From Antribacter soli (lineage in GTDB: Bacteria > Actinomycetota > Actinomycetes > Actinomycetales > Cellulomonadaceae), in NCBI RefSeq assembly GCF_021568775.1, contig NZ_JAKGSG010000006.1:37912-101911 (forward strand): DNA of 64,000 nucleotides, in the 5' to 3' direction. Positions within the stretch are counted from its first letter, which is position 1. The number at the start of each line of letters is the position of its first letter. Positions 33,307 to 41,990 of this stretch are shown here, piece by piece. The notes below the pieces were generated by a model that saw only the letters and a program-made list of their open reading frames with translations, did not search any database and had not been told where the DNA came from. The position numbers and the translations under genes are program-made.

Positions 33307-36048
33307 GTGAGCATTCCTGATAGCGCAGATCAGACCACAGCCGTGCGGAGGTCGCGCCACCGACGACGGTGGGGCGGAGTCGTGGTGACAGCCCTCGTCG
33401 CGGCCACCCTCACGGTCGCACAGCCGGCCGCTGCCGAGACCGACGTCCTCACGGTGGACTTCGGCGCCACGACCGGAGCCTTCCGGGGCGGTGCGACCGG
33501 CACCCTCTACGGGTTCGGCGACATCGGTGTCCCGACGTCGGCGCTCGTCAACGGCGCCCACATCACCAACTCGTCCCAGCGTGCCCCGTACGGCACCCAG
33601 CACCCCAGCGGTGACTCGCTGCGGATCGAGGACGGGTTCTTCGCCAAGCACGGTACGGAGCTGGCGATCTACATCCAGGACTACTACCCCGACTGGCCGT
33701 ACAACGGCGGACAGCGCCCGGGGGACACGCGCACCTACAACCAGGCGAACGGCGCCTTCACCAACCAGGCGAACGGCGTGTGGGACTACCTCGAGGTCGT
33801 CGAGTTCGTCACCGAAGCGGTGGCCGCGCAGTCCGACCGCCCTCAGTCCTACCTCTTCATCCCGTTCAACGAGCCCGACGGCGGCAACTGGTACCCGAAC
33901 TGGTCGACCCAGCGCGACCAGTTCAACGCCGACTGGAGCGCGGTCCACGCGAAGATCCAGCAGGTCTGGCAGCGCCACGGCCTCGGGCACGCGCGCATCG
34001 GCGGCACCGGCGACACCCGCTGGCAGCCCGCCCGTACGAACGACTTCCTCCGGTACACCCGGGACCAGGGCACCCTGCCGGACGTGTTCATCTGGCACGA
34101 GCTCGGCATCGACAACCTCGCCACCTACCGGACGCACTTCGCCGACTACCGCGCGCTCGAGCAGTCGCTGGGCGTCTCGCCCATCCCCGTCAACATCACC
34201 GAGTACGGCATGCTGCGCGACATGGGCGTGCCCGGACAGCTCGTCCAGTGGTTCTCCATGTTCGAGGACACGAAGGTCGACGCCCAGACCGCCTACTGGA
34301 ACTACGCCGGCAACCTCTCCGACAACACCGCCCGTCCGGGCGGCGCCAACGGCGGCTGGTGGATGTTCAAGTGGTACGGCGACCTGGCTGGGTCGCAGAC
34401 CGTCCGGGTGACACCGCCTCAGCCGAACGCGGTCGACAGCCTCCAGGGCATCGGGGCGATCGACGCGGCCAACCGCCGCGCGACCGTGCTCTACGGCGGC
34501 ACCGAGGACGACGTCCAGGTCGACCTGCGCGGCCTCTCCTCCGCCGTCTTCGGCACCGCCGTCGACGTCGAGGTCCGCGAGGTCACGCTCACCGGCGCCG
34601 AGGGCCTCGCCGCGACTCCGCGCGTCGTCCACGCCCTGGACGGGGTTGCCGTCAGCGGCGGCAACCTGAGCGTCACCGTTCCGACGTACGACCGGTACGC
34701 CGCCTATCAGGTGGTGATCACGCCTCAGCAGGATCGAGCGATCACTGTCGATCCGGTGTGGACGACGAGCGTGGAGGCCGAGGCCACCCAGCTCACCGCC
34801 GCCACGGCCTACTACCAGAACCCCCAGGCGGGCGGGGGCTGGAAGTTCCTCGCCTCGGGGAGCAACGACGTCGGGTCGTTCAACCAGCCGACGTCCAAGG
34901 CGGACTGGACGGTCACCGTTCCCCGCACCGGCACCTACCGGTTCCAGGTCATCGGCTCCGCGCCGGGCAAGCCCGGCAGGCACGCCCTCTTTGTCGACGG
35001 CTCCAGCCGGACCACCATCCAGTACACGGCCGACCTTGCGCTCAACGCGACGTCCAAGTGGCAGTACCGCGGCAGCGCCGAGGTCTCGGTGTCGCTCACC
35101 GCGGGGACGCACGTCCTGTCCGTCCGGGCGAGCCAGAACGGGACCCAGGTTCTCCCGGGCTCGGACATCACCCTGGACAAGTTCGTCGTCACCGACACCA
35201 CGACCGGCGAGCCGACGGCGTATCCCGCCAGCACCCTGCGCTACCACGGCGGGGCGGCCCTCGGCTGGCAGTCGGGGACGCGAGGCTTCGGCAGCGTCGC
35301 CGGCCAGGCACAACGGGCCGACGCCTACCTCAACGCGATGGAGACCGGCTACTACGACGTCGCGGTGGAGTACTACACGACGGGGGCGTCCGACCTTCGC
35401 CTCGACCTCGGTGGCCGCAGCGCCTCGGTGGTCCAGGTCCCGAACGCCGGTCACCGCCGGACCACGGTCCGCGCCCACCTGACGGAAGGGATCAACGAGC
35501 TCGAGCTGAGGTCGAACCTCGGGGTCCGCGTGAAGTCGGTGACCGTCACCCGCGCACCTGCGGGAGATGCCTCGGCGTCGACCTTCGAGGGCGAGGCGCT
35601 GACGCGCAACGGGAGCGCGGCGGTGGCGAGCGTCGATCCTGCTGCCGGCTCGAACGCCTCCGGCGGCCAGTACGTGGGGTGGGTCGGCAACGGGAGCAAC
35701 AACTACGTCTCGATCCCCCGTAGCGGCGGGTTCGCCGCTGCCGGCAGCTACAACCTCGTCATCCACTACGCGAACGCCGAGCTGGCGGGTTCGCACGACT
35801 ACAACCCGCAGGTGGTCGACCGGCAGGTCGTCGTCACCGAGGGCACGGGGGCGACGCCCGTCGGTTCCGCGTTCTTCCGCTACACCTACGCGTGGAACAG
35901 CTTCTGGCAGCGGACCGTACCGATCACCCTGACCACGAGCACCGGCGCGATCCGGCTCGGGAACCCCTCCGCATGGGCTCCCGACATCGACAAGGTGACG
36001 GTCGCCCCGCTCGTCGCCGGCTCACCGACCACTGTCCAGCTTCCCTAG
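33307..36048 (+). CDS. Large secreted clan GH-A glycoside hydrolase with C-terminal CBM-like modules
   Basis: A 913-aa secreted protein. GTG 33307 (AAGGGGTGGA upstream) gives a basic N-region and a signal peptide ending QPAAA near residue 42. The catalytic domain (about 45-370) has the clan GH-A acid/base motif FIPFNEPDGGNWY and a nucleophile motif VNITEYGM; IWHELGIDN precedes it. A beta-rich domain follows (to about 475), then at least two galactose-binding-like modules: one from SVEAEATQLTAATAYYQNP and one from STFEGEALTRNGSAAVASVD, both CBM35/CBM6-like. I cannot fix the GH family; GH39, GH30 and related families are candidates. The LacI/GH36 context suggests a galactose-containing polymer such as arabinogalactan. 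Confidence 0.75.
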   Translation: MSIPDSADQTTAVRRSRHRRRWGGVVVTALVAATLTVAQPAAAETDVLTVDFGATTGAFRGGATGTLYGFGDIGVPTSALVNGAHITNSSQRAPYGTQHPSGDSLRIEDGFFAKHGTELAIYIQDYYPDWPYNGGQRPGDTRTYNQANGAFTNQANGVWDYLEVVEFVTEAVAAQSDRPQSYLFIPFNEPDGGNWYPNWSTQRDQFNADWSAVHAKIQQVWQRHGLGHARIGGTGDTRWQPARTNDFLRYTRDQGTLPDVFIWHELGIDNLATYRTHFADYRALEQSLGVSPIPVNITEYGMLRDMGVPGQLVQWFSMFEDTKVDAQTAYWNYAGNLSDNTARPGGANGGWWMFKWYGDLAGSQTVRVTPPQPNAVDSLQGIGAIDAANRRATVLYGGTEDDVQVDLRGLSSAVFGTAVDVEVREVTLTGAEGLAATPRVVHALDGVAVSGGNLSVTVPTYDRYAAYQVVITPQQDRAITVDPVWTTSVEAEATQLTAATAYYQNPQAGGGWKFLASGSNDVGSFNQPTSKADWTVTVPRTGTYRFQVIGSAPGKPGRHALFVDGSSRTTIQYTADLALNATSKWQYRGSAEVSVSLTAGTHVLSVRASQNGTQVLPGSDITLDKFVVTDTTTGEPTAYPASTLRYHGGAALGWQSGTRGFGSVAGQAQRADAYLNAMETGYYDVAVEYYTTGASDLRLDLGGRSASVVQVPNAGHRRTTVRAHLTEGINELELRSNLGVRVKSVTVTRAPAGDASASTFEGEALTRNGSAAVASVDPAAGSNASGGQYVGWVGNGSNNYVSIPRSGGFAAAGSYNLVIHYANAELAGSHDYNPQVVDRQVVVTEGTGATPVGSAFFRYTYAWNSFWQRTVPITLTTSTGAIRLGNPSAWAPDIDKVTVAPLVAGSPTTVQLP

Positions 36049-36060
36049 GTGATCAACGCC

Positions 36061-36120
36061 GGCCCTCCGGCCGAGGTAGTCGTTCCGTCCGACGGAGCGA
36101 CTACCTCGGCCGGGGGGCCG
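36061..36120. terminator. Bidirectional terminator between convergent genes
   Basis: A near-perfect stem of more than 15 bp (CCGGCCGAGGTAGTCG with its complement) with an additional inner hairpin TCCGTC/GACGGA lies just after the secreted enzyme's stop. The stop of the convergent gene (TAG at 36101-36103) is inside the second arm. Confidence 0.85.
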
Positions 36121-36595
36121 GCGTACCAGGCTCCAGCTGCTGCTTCGCCACCTGCACGAACGTGTGCATCAGAGCCCTCGTGGTGTCGCGGGCCTTCTCG
36201 ACCTCTTCCCTGGACCTCGCGCGGGCGAACAGGTCCATGGCGTCGAACGCCTCAAAGCCGGCCGTGACGACCTCCGGTGCATCGGTGAGCAGCTGAACCC
36301 GGAACAAGGCCTCGAGCGCCGCGTCGCGACGACGTCGGGCCTCGCGCTGCAGCTGGTCCAGGTCGGGATCGGCGGCGTCGCGGTGCGTGGTGTACCAACG
36401 GTCGAGCTGGCTGCGCCGGTAGTTCGCCAGCGCGCCGCCGAACGAGCTGTAGGCCTCGACGCGCTCCTGCCGGAGCTTCTCACCTCGCGCGAGGTCGTTG
36501 GCTTCCTTGACGGCCCGTCGCTGGAACGCGTGGGTGAAAGCTGCGCCCAGGAGCGTTCCGAGGACCGCGACGACGCTGGTGGCGATCAGTTCCAT
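36101..36595 (-). CDS. Small membrane-anchored coiled-coil-like protein
   Basis: A 164-aa protein with one N-terminal TM helix (MELIATSVVAVLGTLLGAAF) and a highly charged helical body (EANDLARGEKLRQERVEAYS, QLQREARRRRDAALEALFRV, SREEVEKARDTTRALM). This layout is common among uncharacterised actinobacterial proteins; the soluble part is probably cytoplasmic and helical. ATG 36595 was chosen because the TM segment starts there. There is no catalytic motif. It is convergent with the secreted enzyme gene and shares its terminator. Confidence 0.7.
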   Translation of the reverse strand: MELIATSVVAVLGTLLGAAFTHAFQRRAVKEANDLARGEKLRQERVEAYSSFGGALANYRRSQLDRWYTTHRDAADPDLDQLQREARRRRDAALEALFRVQLLTDAPEVVTAGFEAFDAMDLFARARSREEVEKARDTTRALMHTFVQVAKQQLEPGTPAPRPR

Positions 36596-36859
36596 GCCGC
36601 AGAGCACAGCACACGGGCGGGCCTGTGACCAGCGCCTACGCCCGCTCGGCCGACGATCGCACCCCACGTCGCCCGTCGGGCGCCCGCCCCCGGACGGGTG
36701 ATCCTCGTATCGGCAGGCTCGATAGATGAGACAGGCCTTGTCGAAGTGTCCACGTCGTGGATAACCTGCGTCTCGCGAGCCGACTCCGGGTCAAGCCCTG
36801 CTTGTTCCCACCGGTCGGCTCGCACCACGAGGAGAAGCCGCCACGACCGGGAGGAAGCC

Positions 36860-36955
36860 ATGCATCACCCGCTCCCCCGTCGAGCCCTCCTCACGGCCAC
36901 CCCGGCATCTCTGTCGGCGTGCGTGGTCGCCTCCCGCTGTCGATGCTGTCTCTAG
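36860..36955 (+). CDS. Cys-rich leader peptide upstream of cysK (candidate cysteine attenuator)
   Basis: A 31-codon ORF with a strong GGGAGGAA 5 bp before its ATG. Its last third contains four Cys codons: Cys21, then Cys27, Cys29 and Cys30 in the terminal SRCRCCL. It lies 162 bp before cysK, the first gene of a cysteine-synthesis operon. Short ORFs ending in Cys runs act as cysteine-responsive attenuators in mycobacteria: when Cys-tRNA is scarce the ribosome stalls and downstream expression rises. GC-rich inverted stretches follow (GCGCGCCTGCGCGCGC near 36979-36994) that could form alternative structures. The same frame is open upstream to 36698, but only this ATG has a good ribosome-binding site. 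Confidence 0.65.
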   Translation: MHHPLPRRALLTATPASLSACVVASRCRCCL

Positions 36956-37117
36956 AGCGTTCGCGAGACGCCTGACCACCAGCGCGCCTGCGCGCGCCCG
37001 TGGCCGCGGCGAACTCACGACGCTCCGGCTCGACTCCAACGCTCCCATCAGGTGCAGCACGCCCGCAGACCGGGCGGGCGCAGACACCACTCCCACCACC
37101 ACACCGAAGGACACACC

Positions 37118-38053
37118 ATGGCCCGCATCTACGACGACGCGACCAAGCTGATCGGCAACACCCCTCTCGTGAAGCTCAATGCGCTCACGGAGGGCCTGGA
37201 GGCCACCGTCGTGGCCAAGCTCGAGTTCTACAACCCGGCCAACTCCGTGAAGGACCGCATCGGCGTGTCGATCATCGACGCGGCCGAGGCGTCCGGTGAG
37301 CTCCAGCCGGGCGGCACGATCGTCGAGGGCACGTCGGGCAACACCGGCATCGCCCTGGCCTGGGTGGGCGCGGCACGCGGCTACAACGTCGTGCTCGCCA
37401 TGCCCGAGACCATGTCCAAGGAGCGCCGCGCGCTGCTGCGCGCGTACGGCGCCGAGCTCGTGCTCACGCCGGGCTCGGAGGGCATGAAGGGCGCCGTCGC
37501 GGCCGCGGAGCGCATCGCGGCGGAGCGGCCGGGCGCGGTCCTGGCCCGCCAGTTCGCCAACGAGGCCAACCCCGCGATCCACCGGAAGACCACCGCCGAG
37601 GAGATCTGGGCCGACACCGACGGCACGGTCGACATCGTCGTGTCCGGCATCGGCACCGGCGGCACCATCACGGGCGTCGGCCAGGTGCTCAAGGAGCGCA
37701 ACCCCGGCATCAAGATCGTGGCCGTCGAGCCGCAGGAGTCGCCGATCCTCAACGGCGGCGCGCCCGGCCCGCACAAGATCCAGGGCATCGGCCCGAACTT
37801 CGTCCCGGAGATCCTCGACACCAAGATCTACGACGAGGTCGTCGACATCTCCGCCGAGACCGCCCTCGAGGTCGCGCGCCGCACCGCCAAGGAGGAGGGC
37901 CTCCTGGTCGGCATCTCCTCGGGCGCGGCCATCGCCGCCGCCCTCGAGATCGGCAAGCGGCCCGAGAGCGCGGGCAAGCTGATCGTCGTCATCGTGCCCG
38001 ACTTCGGTGAGCGCTACCTGTCCACCATTCTTTTCGAGGGCCTCCTCGACTGA
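37118..38053 (+). CDS. cysK: O-acetylserine sulfhydrylase (cysteine synthase A)
   Basis: A 311-aa PLP enzyme that makes L-cysteine from O-acetylserine and sulfide. [10 protein letters not shown] is the N-terminal signature, Lys45 in [11 protein letters not shown] binds [16 protein letters not shown] is the substrate loop, [12 protein letters not shown] holds the phosphate of PLP, and the Ser of [12 protein letters not shown] contacts the pyridine nitrogen. The length is standard. The stop overlaps the cysE start (TGATG). It is preceded by a Cys-codon-rich leader ORF, suggesting control by cysteine supply. Confidence 0.97.
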   Translation: MARIYDDATKLIGNTPLVKLNALTEGLEATVVAKLEFYNPANSVKDRIGVSIIDAAEASGELQPGGTIVEGTSGNTGIALAWVGAARGYNVVLAMPETMSKERRALLRAYGAELVLTPGSEGMKGAVAAAERIAAERPGAVLARQFANEANPAIHRKTTAEEIWADTDGTVDIVVSGIGTGGTITGVGQVLKERNPGIKIVAVEPQESPILNGGAPGPHKIQGIGPNFVPEILDTKIYDEVVDISAETALEVARRTAKEEGLLVGISSGAAIAAALEIGKRPESAGKLIVVIVPDFGERYLSTILFEGLLD

Positions 38054-38658
38054 TGACGCTGCCGGCCCGGGCCCGCGCGTTCCTGCAGCTCCTCCGTGAG
38101 GACCAGCTGGGCGCGCGGGGCCCCCACCCCGCCCCGCGGTCGCTCCTCGAGGTCGCCCTCGCCTACCCGGGGGTGCACGCGGTGTGGACGCACCGGGTGG
38201 TGCACCGGATGTGGCGGCACCCGGCGCTGCGGCTGCCGGCGCGGCTGCTCTCCCAGCTGTCGCGCGCCGCGACCGGGATCGAGATCCACCCCGGCGCCCG
38301 GATCGGCCATCGCCTCTTCATCGACCACGGCATGGGCGTGGTGATCGGCGAGACCACCGTCGTGGGCGACGACGTCATGCTCTTCCACGGCGTGACGCTC
38401 GGCGGCCGCTCGATGCGCCGGGGCAAGCGGCACCCCACCCTCGGCGACCGCGTCATGGTCGGCGCGGGCGCGAAGGTTCTCGGCCCGGTCTGGATCGGCG
38501 ACGACGCGCAGGTCGGCGCGAACGCCGTCGTCGTCAAGGACGTCCCTCCCGGAGCGGTCGCCGTCGGCGTGCCGGCGCGCATCCGCATCCCGGAGGCGCA
38601 CCCGCACCCGCGCCCCGCCATCGAGGACCCGTCGCAGCTCATCGAGTACGTGATCTGA
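38053..38658 (+). CDS. cysE: Serine O-acetyltransferase
   Basis: A 201-aa enzyme making O-acetylserine from serine and acetyl-CoA. The helical N-terminal part is short, as in the actinobacterial type ([13 protein letters not shown]). The left-handed beta-helix shows hexapeptide repeats: [59 protein letters not shown], with the catalytic His residues in IDHGMG and FHGVTLGG. It overlaps cysK and forms a two-gene cysteine operon with it. The C-terminus ends QLIEYVI. A G-run island of doubtful sequence starts 24 bp after the stop. Confidence 0.97.
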   Translation: MTLPARARAFLQLLREDQLGARGPHPAPRSLLEVALAYPGVHAVWTHRVVHRMWRHPALRLPARLLSQLSRAATGIEIHPGARIGHRLFIDHGMGVVIGETTVVGDDVMLFHGVTLGGRSMRRGKRHPTLGDRVMVGAGAKVLGPVWIGDDAQVGANAVVVKDVPPGAVAVGVPARIRIPEAHPHPRPAIEDPSQLIEYVI

Positions 38659-38681
38659 GGCGCTCGGCAGAGGTCTGGCGT

Positions 38682-38782
38682 GGGGGGGGGGGGGGGGGGG
38701 GGGGGGGCGGGGGGGGGGGGCCGGGGGGCGGCGCCGCCCGGGGTGCGGGTGCGGGCTGGGGGGGCCCCTCACCGGGGTCCCC
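38682..38782. other. Poly-G island after cysE, suspect sequence
   Basis: Nearly pure G (runs over 20) follows the cysE stop, ending in GGGGTCCCCC. Unreliable base calls are likely. The next 125 bp hold GCCTCCGACGCTTCGCTTCGCCCC, which resembles part of the gene-end repeat core, and a hairpin CCCCTCGC/GCGAGGGG near 38850-38872. Confidence 0.65.
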
Positions 38783-38908
38783 CTTTGCCCCCACAGAGTG
38801 AGCGGCCTCCGACGCTTCGCTTCGCCCCGGCGGTCCGCCCGACAGCTGCCCCTCGCCTCTCCCGCGAGGGGGCGGGCTGCGTCGGGCACCCGATAGGGTG
38901 TGCACGGT

Positions 38909-38937
38909 GTTACCCGGGACCGTGCGTCCCGGGTAAC
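38909..38937. promoter_or_regulatory. Perfect 12-bp inverted repeat before the LLM oxidoreductase gene
   Basis: GTTACCCGGGAC and GTCCCGGGTAAC flank a 5-bp centre, ending 31 bp before the ATG at 38969. It could be an operator for an unknown regulator or a 5' hairpin. Confidence 0.55.
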
Positions 38938-38968
38938 AGGACGCGACCGCTCGACGACGAGGACAACC

Positions 38969-40081
38969 ATGCGCATCGGCATCCAGACCGGCTACTGGTC
39001 CCGCAGGCCCCCGAAGGGCATCCAGCAGGCGCTCGTCGCCGCCGAGGCCCTCGGCCTCGACTCGGTGTGGACCGCAGAGGCCTACGGCTCCGACGCGTTC
39101 ACGCCGCTGGCCTGGTGGGGCTCACGCACCCGCCGCGTGCGGCTCGGCACCGGCATCGCCCAGATGGCGGCCCGCACGCCCACCGCCACCGCGATGCAGG
39201 CGATCACCATGGACCACCTGTCGAAGGGCCGGTTCGTGCTGGGGCTCGGGGCGTCTGGCCCGCAGGTCGTCGAGGGCTGGTACGGCCAGCCCTACCGCAA
39301 GCCGCTGGCGCGCACACGCGAGTACGTGGACATCCTGCGCGAGGTCTTCGCCCGCGAGCGCCCCGTCGCGTACGACGGCGAGTTCTACCAGCTCCCGCTG
39401 CCGGCCGACGCGCCCGGCGCCATGGGCCTCGGCAAGGCGCTCAAGCCGACCGTGCACCCGTTCCGGAAGGAGATCCCGGTCGTGCTCGCCGCCCAGGGGC
39501 CGAAGAACGTGGCTCTCGCGGCCGAGATCGCCGACGGGTGGATGGCCGGCTTCTACGCCCCGCGCATGGACGCCGAGTTCCGGGCTCTGCTCGACGAGGG
39601 GTTCGCGGCACGCTCGGAGGAGCGTTCCCCCGCGAGCGGGTTCGAGGTCCTGGCGACGGTGCCCGTCGTCGTGCGGGACGACGTCGAGGCCGCCGCGGAC
39701 GTGATCCGGCCCCACATCGCGCTGTACGCGGGCGGAATGGGGTCCAAGGAGGCGAACTTCCACAAGGCGTCGCTCGACCGGCTCGGCTACCAGGACGCGA
39801 TGGACGAGGTCCAGGCGCTGTACCTGGCGGGCCGCAAGGACGAGGCCGCGGCGGCAGTTCCGACGGCGCTCGTCGAGGAGATCGCGCTCGTCGGGCCGGC
39901 GTCGAAGGTGCGCCGCGACCTGGAGCGGTGGGAGTCGACCGCCCTGACGACGCTGCTCGTCCAGGGCGACCCGGCCTCGATGCTGGCGGTGCTCGCGGCG
40001 GCGCAGGACCGCACCCCCGCCGGACGCGTGCGGTCGGCGGCGGGGGCGGCCCTGGCGCGGATCGCGCCGCGCAAGGTCTAG
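38969..40081 (+). CDS. LLM-class, probably F420-dependent, oxidoreductase
   Basis: A 370-aa luciferase-like TIM-barrel protein. MRIGIQTGYWSRRPP, SVWTAEAYGSDAFTPLAWWG and DHLSKGRFVLGLGASGPQVV match the F420-dependent group of actinobacteria; PVVLAAQGPKNVALAAEIADGW is the second phosphate-binding region. It would use reduced F420 on an unknown substrate. The start is ATG 38969, with a perfect inverted repeat just upstream. The gene is convergent with the DUF4386 gene and their stop codons overlap. Confidence 0.9.
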   Translation: MRIGIQTGYWSRRPPKGIQQALVAAEALGLDSVWTAEAYGSDAFTPLAWWGSRTRRVRLGTGIAQMAARTPTATAMQAITMDHLSKGRFVLGLGASGPQVVEGWYGQPYRKPLARTREYVDILREVFARERPVAYDGEFYQLPLPADAPGAMGLGKALKPTVHPFRKEIPVVLAAQGPKNVALAAEIADGWMAGFYAPRMDAEFRALLDEGFAARSEERSPASGFEVLATVPVVVRDDVEAAADVIRPHIALYAGGMGSKEANFHKASLDRLGYQDAMDEVQALYLAGRKDEAAAAVPTALVEEIALVGPASKVRRDLERWESTALTTLLVQGDPASMLAVLAAAQDRTPAGRVRSAAGAALARIAPRKV

Positions 40082-40785
40082 CTCAGCCGGGCGCCCACCC
40101 GGGCCGCGCGGAGTGCGTGCCACAACAGCCAGCCGATCATCCAGAACTCGCCGACGGTCGCAAGGTACGGGAGCAGCTCAGCCGCCGGTGCGGCGGCGGG
40201 TGCCAGGTAGGTGACGAAGCCGCTGACGATGTACCCGACGCCGCCGGCCACCAGGATCCAGCCGAGCGCGCGCGGCATGCCCGATCGCAGCGCGAGGACG
40301 CCCATCGGGATGAGCCACAGCCCGAAGAAGAGCGTGGCGACGTCCCAGAAGCTGCCGCTGAGGACCCACAGGAGCTGGACCGAGCCGGCGGCGCCACCAG
40401 CCCCGCCTCCGGCCGCGTCACCGGTGAACGGCGGCGCGAGGGCGGTGTCCAGCGCCGCGCCGAGGCAGGCAGCACTCGCCAGGATCGCGACCGCGTTGAC
40501 CAGCCCGAAGGCGGCCAGCGAGCCCGCCGCGAACGCGTCGACGCCACGGAACAGCCTGTAGAACCACAGGGCGACGAGCGCCTGGACGACGACGAGCGTG
40601 AGCTCCAGGCCGATCCCCAGGCGTGCGAGGGCCTCGTTCTCGACGATGTGGGCGAGGGTCGACGCCGGGCTGTCAGGGTCGAACAGCATCGGGCGGATGA
40701 CGAGGAACCCCGGTATCGCGACGAGGGCCATCGCGAGGTAGAGCAGCCCGGTGGTGCGTGCCGTGCGTGGGTGGAGCGAGTTCAT
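40078..40785 (-). CDS. DUF4386-family membrane protein
   Basis: A 235-aa polytopic protein with about six TM helices. TARTTGLLYLAMALVAIPGF at the N-terminus and LFFGLWLIPMGVLALRSGMP in the middle are typical of DUF4386, whose function is unknown. It is divergent from a TetR-family gene, and two operator-like repeats fill the 77-bp spacer, so it is probably the target of that repressor. This fits a role in envelope stress or small-molecule resistance, by inference only. Confidence 0.85.
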   Translation of the reverse strand: MNSLHPRTARTTGLLYLAMALVAIPGFLVIRPMLFDPDSPASTLAHIVENEALARLGIGLELTLVVVQALVALWFYRLFRGVDAFAAGSLAAFGLVNAVAILASAACLGAALDTALAPPFTGDAAGGGAGGAAGSVQLLWVLSGSFWDVATLFFGLWLIPMGVLALRSGMPRALGWILVAGGVGYIVSGFVTYLAPAAAPAAELLPYLATVGEFWMIGWLLWHALRAARVGARLS

Positions 40786-40804
40786 GGGGGTCCTCTCGGT
40801 TCAA

Positions 40805-40837
40805 CCTTACGTTGTAAGGCGACCTTACGACGTAAAG
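40805..40837. promoter_or_regulatory. Two TetR-type operator repeats
   Basis: CCTTACGTTGTAAGG (40805-40819) and CCTTACGACGTAAAG (40823-40837) are palindromic 15-mers repeated with an 18-bp period between divergent DUF4386 and TetR genes, the classical layout for TetR autoregulation. Confidence 0.75.
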
Positions 40838-40862
40838 TGGCCCACGGGAAGGGATGGACCGG

Positions 40863-41558
40863 ATGACGAACATCGAGTCGATGAGGGCGACGCGGGCGCC
40901 GCTGACCCGCGAGCGCGTCCTGGCGGCAGCGGTCGCGCTGGCCGACGCCGAGGGGATCGCCGCCGTGACGATGCGGCGCGTCGCTGGCGAGCTCGGCGTC
41001 GAGGCGATGTCGCTCTACCACCACCTGCCCGGCAAGGCGGACCTGCTCGACGGGCTGGTCGACGTCGTCGCGGCCGAGGTGGCGACGGAGATCGCAGGGC
41101 GCGACCTGCCTGCCGAGGACTGGCGCGCGGAGGTCAGCGCCCGCTGCCTCACGGCGCGCACGGTCATGCTGCGCCACCCCTGGGCGCCGGGGCTGATGGG
41201 CTCGCGCTCGACCGTCCCGCCGGTCGTGTACGGCCTCTACGAGGGCGTCGTCGGGGCGATGGTCCGTGGCGGACTCTCGTACCGCCTGGCCCACCGAGCG
41301 CTCCACGCGCTCGGCAGCATGGTGCTGGGCTTCACGCAGGAGGTCTTCCGCCCGGCCGAGGCGGGAGGGAGCCTCGAGCCCGAGCTCGCCGAGGCCGGGC
41401 TCGCCGCGATCGTCGATGCGCTGCCGTACACGGCGGCGATGATCACGACCGAGATGCACGACGCCACCGACCCGGTTCTCGGCTGGTGCGACAGCCAGAC
41501 CGAGTTCGAGTTCACGCTCGACCTCCTGCTGGACGGCCTGGAGCGCGCCCGCGCCTGA
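40863..41558 (+). CDS. TetR/AcrR-family regulator with TetR_C-like ligand domain
   Basis: A 231-aa repressor. The N-terminal helix-turn-helix is LADAEGIAAVTMRRVAGELG, then the family landmark VEAMSLYHHLPGKADLLDGL. The C-terminal domain is the tetracycline-repressor type (TARTVMLRHPWAPGLMGSRS; AHRALHALGSMVLGFTQE). ATG 40863 gives a 9-bp distance to GGGAAGGG; ATG 40854 is also in frame. It very likely binds the two palindromes upstream and controls itself and the divergent DUF4386 gene. Confidence 0.93.
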   Translation: MTNIESMRATRAPLTRERVLAAAVALADAEGIAAVTMRRVAGELGVEAMSLYHHLPGKADLLDGLVDVVAAEVATEIAGRDLPAEDWRAEVSARCLTARTVMLRHPWAPGLMGSRSTVPPVVYGLYEGVVGAMVRGGLSYRLAHRALHALGSMVLGFTQEVFRPAEAGGSLEPELAEAGLAAIVDALPYTAAMITTEMHDATDPVLGWCDSQTEFEFTLDLLLDGLERARA

Positions 41559-41564
41559 CCCGGA

Positions 41565-41924
41565 TCAGGTCTGGTCCGGGAACCAGACCGCTCGGCGCAG
41601 GTCGACCCGGCGGCCGTCGCGCGAGAGCGGGCAGCCCTCGGCGCGCAGCGCGTCGAGGGCCTCGGTGAGGTGGTGCGCGGGCGGCGACCCCGCCGCGTTG
41701 ACGACGCGCCACCACGGGAGGTCGCCGTCGGAGGCGAGGTGGGCGTACCGGTCGCCGGAGCCCGCGAGGACCGCCCCGACCTGGCGGGGGCCGCCGCGGT
41801 GCAGCGTCTCGGCCACGATCTCCGCGACCAGCCCGTACGTCATCGCGCGGGCGGGCGGGATCCTGCGCACGAGGTCGAGGACGGCGGTGACGTACTCCTC
41901 GGCGTCGGACAGCTCAGGGGCCAC
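41565..41924 (-). CDS. Alkyltransferase-like protein (ATL, MGMT family without active Cys)
   Basis: A 119-aa protein of the MGMT DNA-binding fold: VLDLVRRIPPARAMTYGLVAEI and GPRQVGAVLAG contain the helix-turn-helix with the Arg finger region. The active-site PCHR of O6-methylguanine methyltransferase is replaced by PWWR (Trp71), followed by VVNAAG, the hallmark of ATL proteins. These bind O6-alkylguanine without repairing it and hand it to nucleotide excision repair. The start is GTG 41924, and it is divergent from the acetyltransferase gene. Confidence 0.9.
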   Translation of the reverse strand: MAPELSDAEEYVTAVLDLVRRIPPARAMTYGLVAEIVAETLHRGGPRQVGAVLAGSGDRYAHLASDGDLPWWRVVNAAGSPPAHHLTEALDALRAEGCPLSRDGRRVDLRRAVWFPDQT

Positions 41925-41990
41925 CCGGGCATCGTAGCCACGGCCGATATCTGGTGGCGCGGACGTGGTGCCGGGGCGACGATCGACCCC

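Noticed and set aside
38680..40866. Long frame starting inside the poly-G island with poly-Gly product
   Set aside because: It originates from G-run artefacts and continues as a shadow of the LLM oxidoreductase gene.
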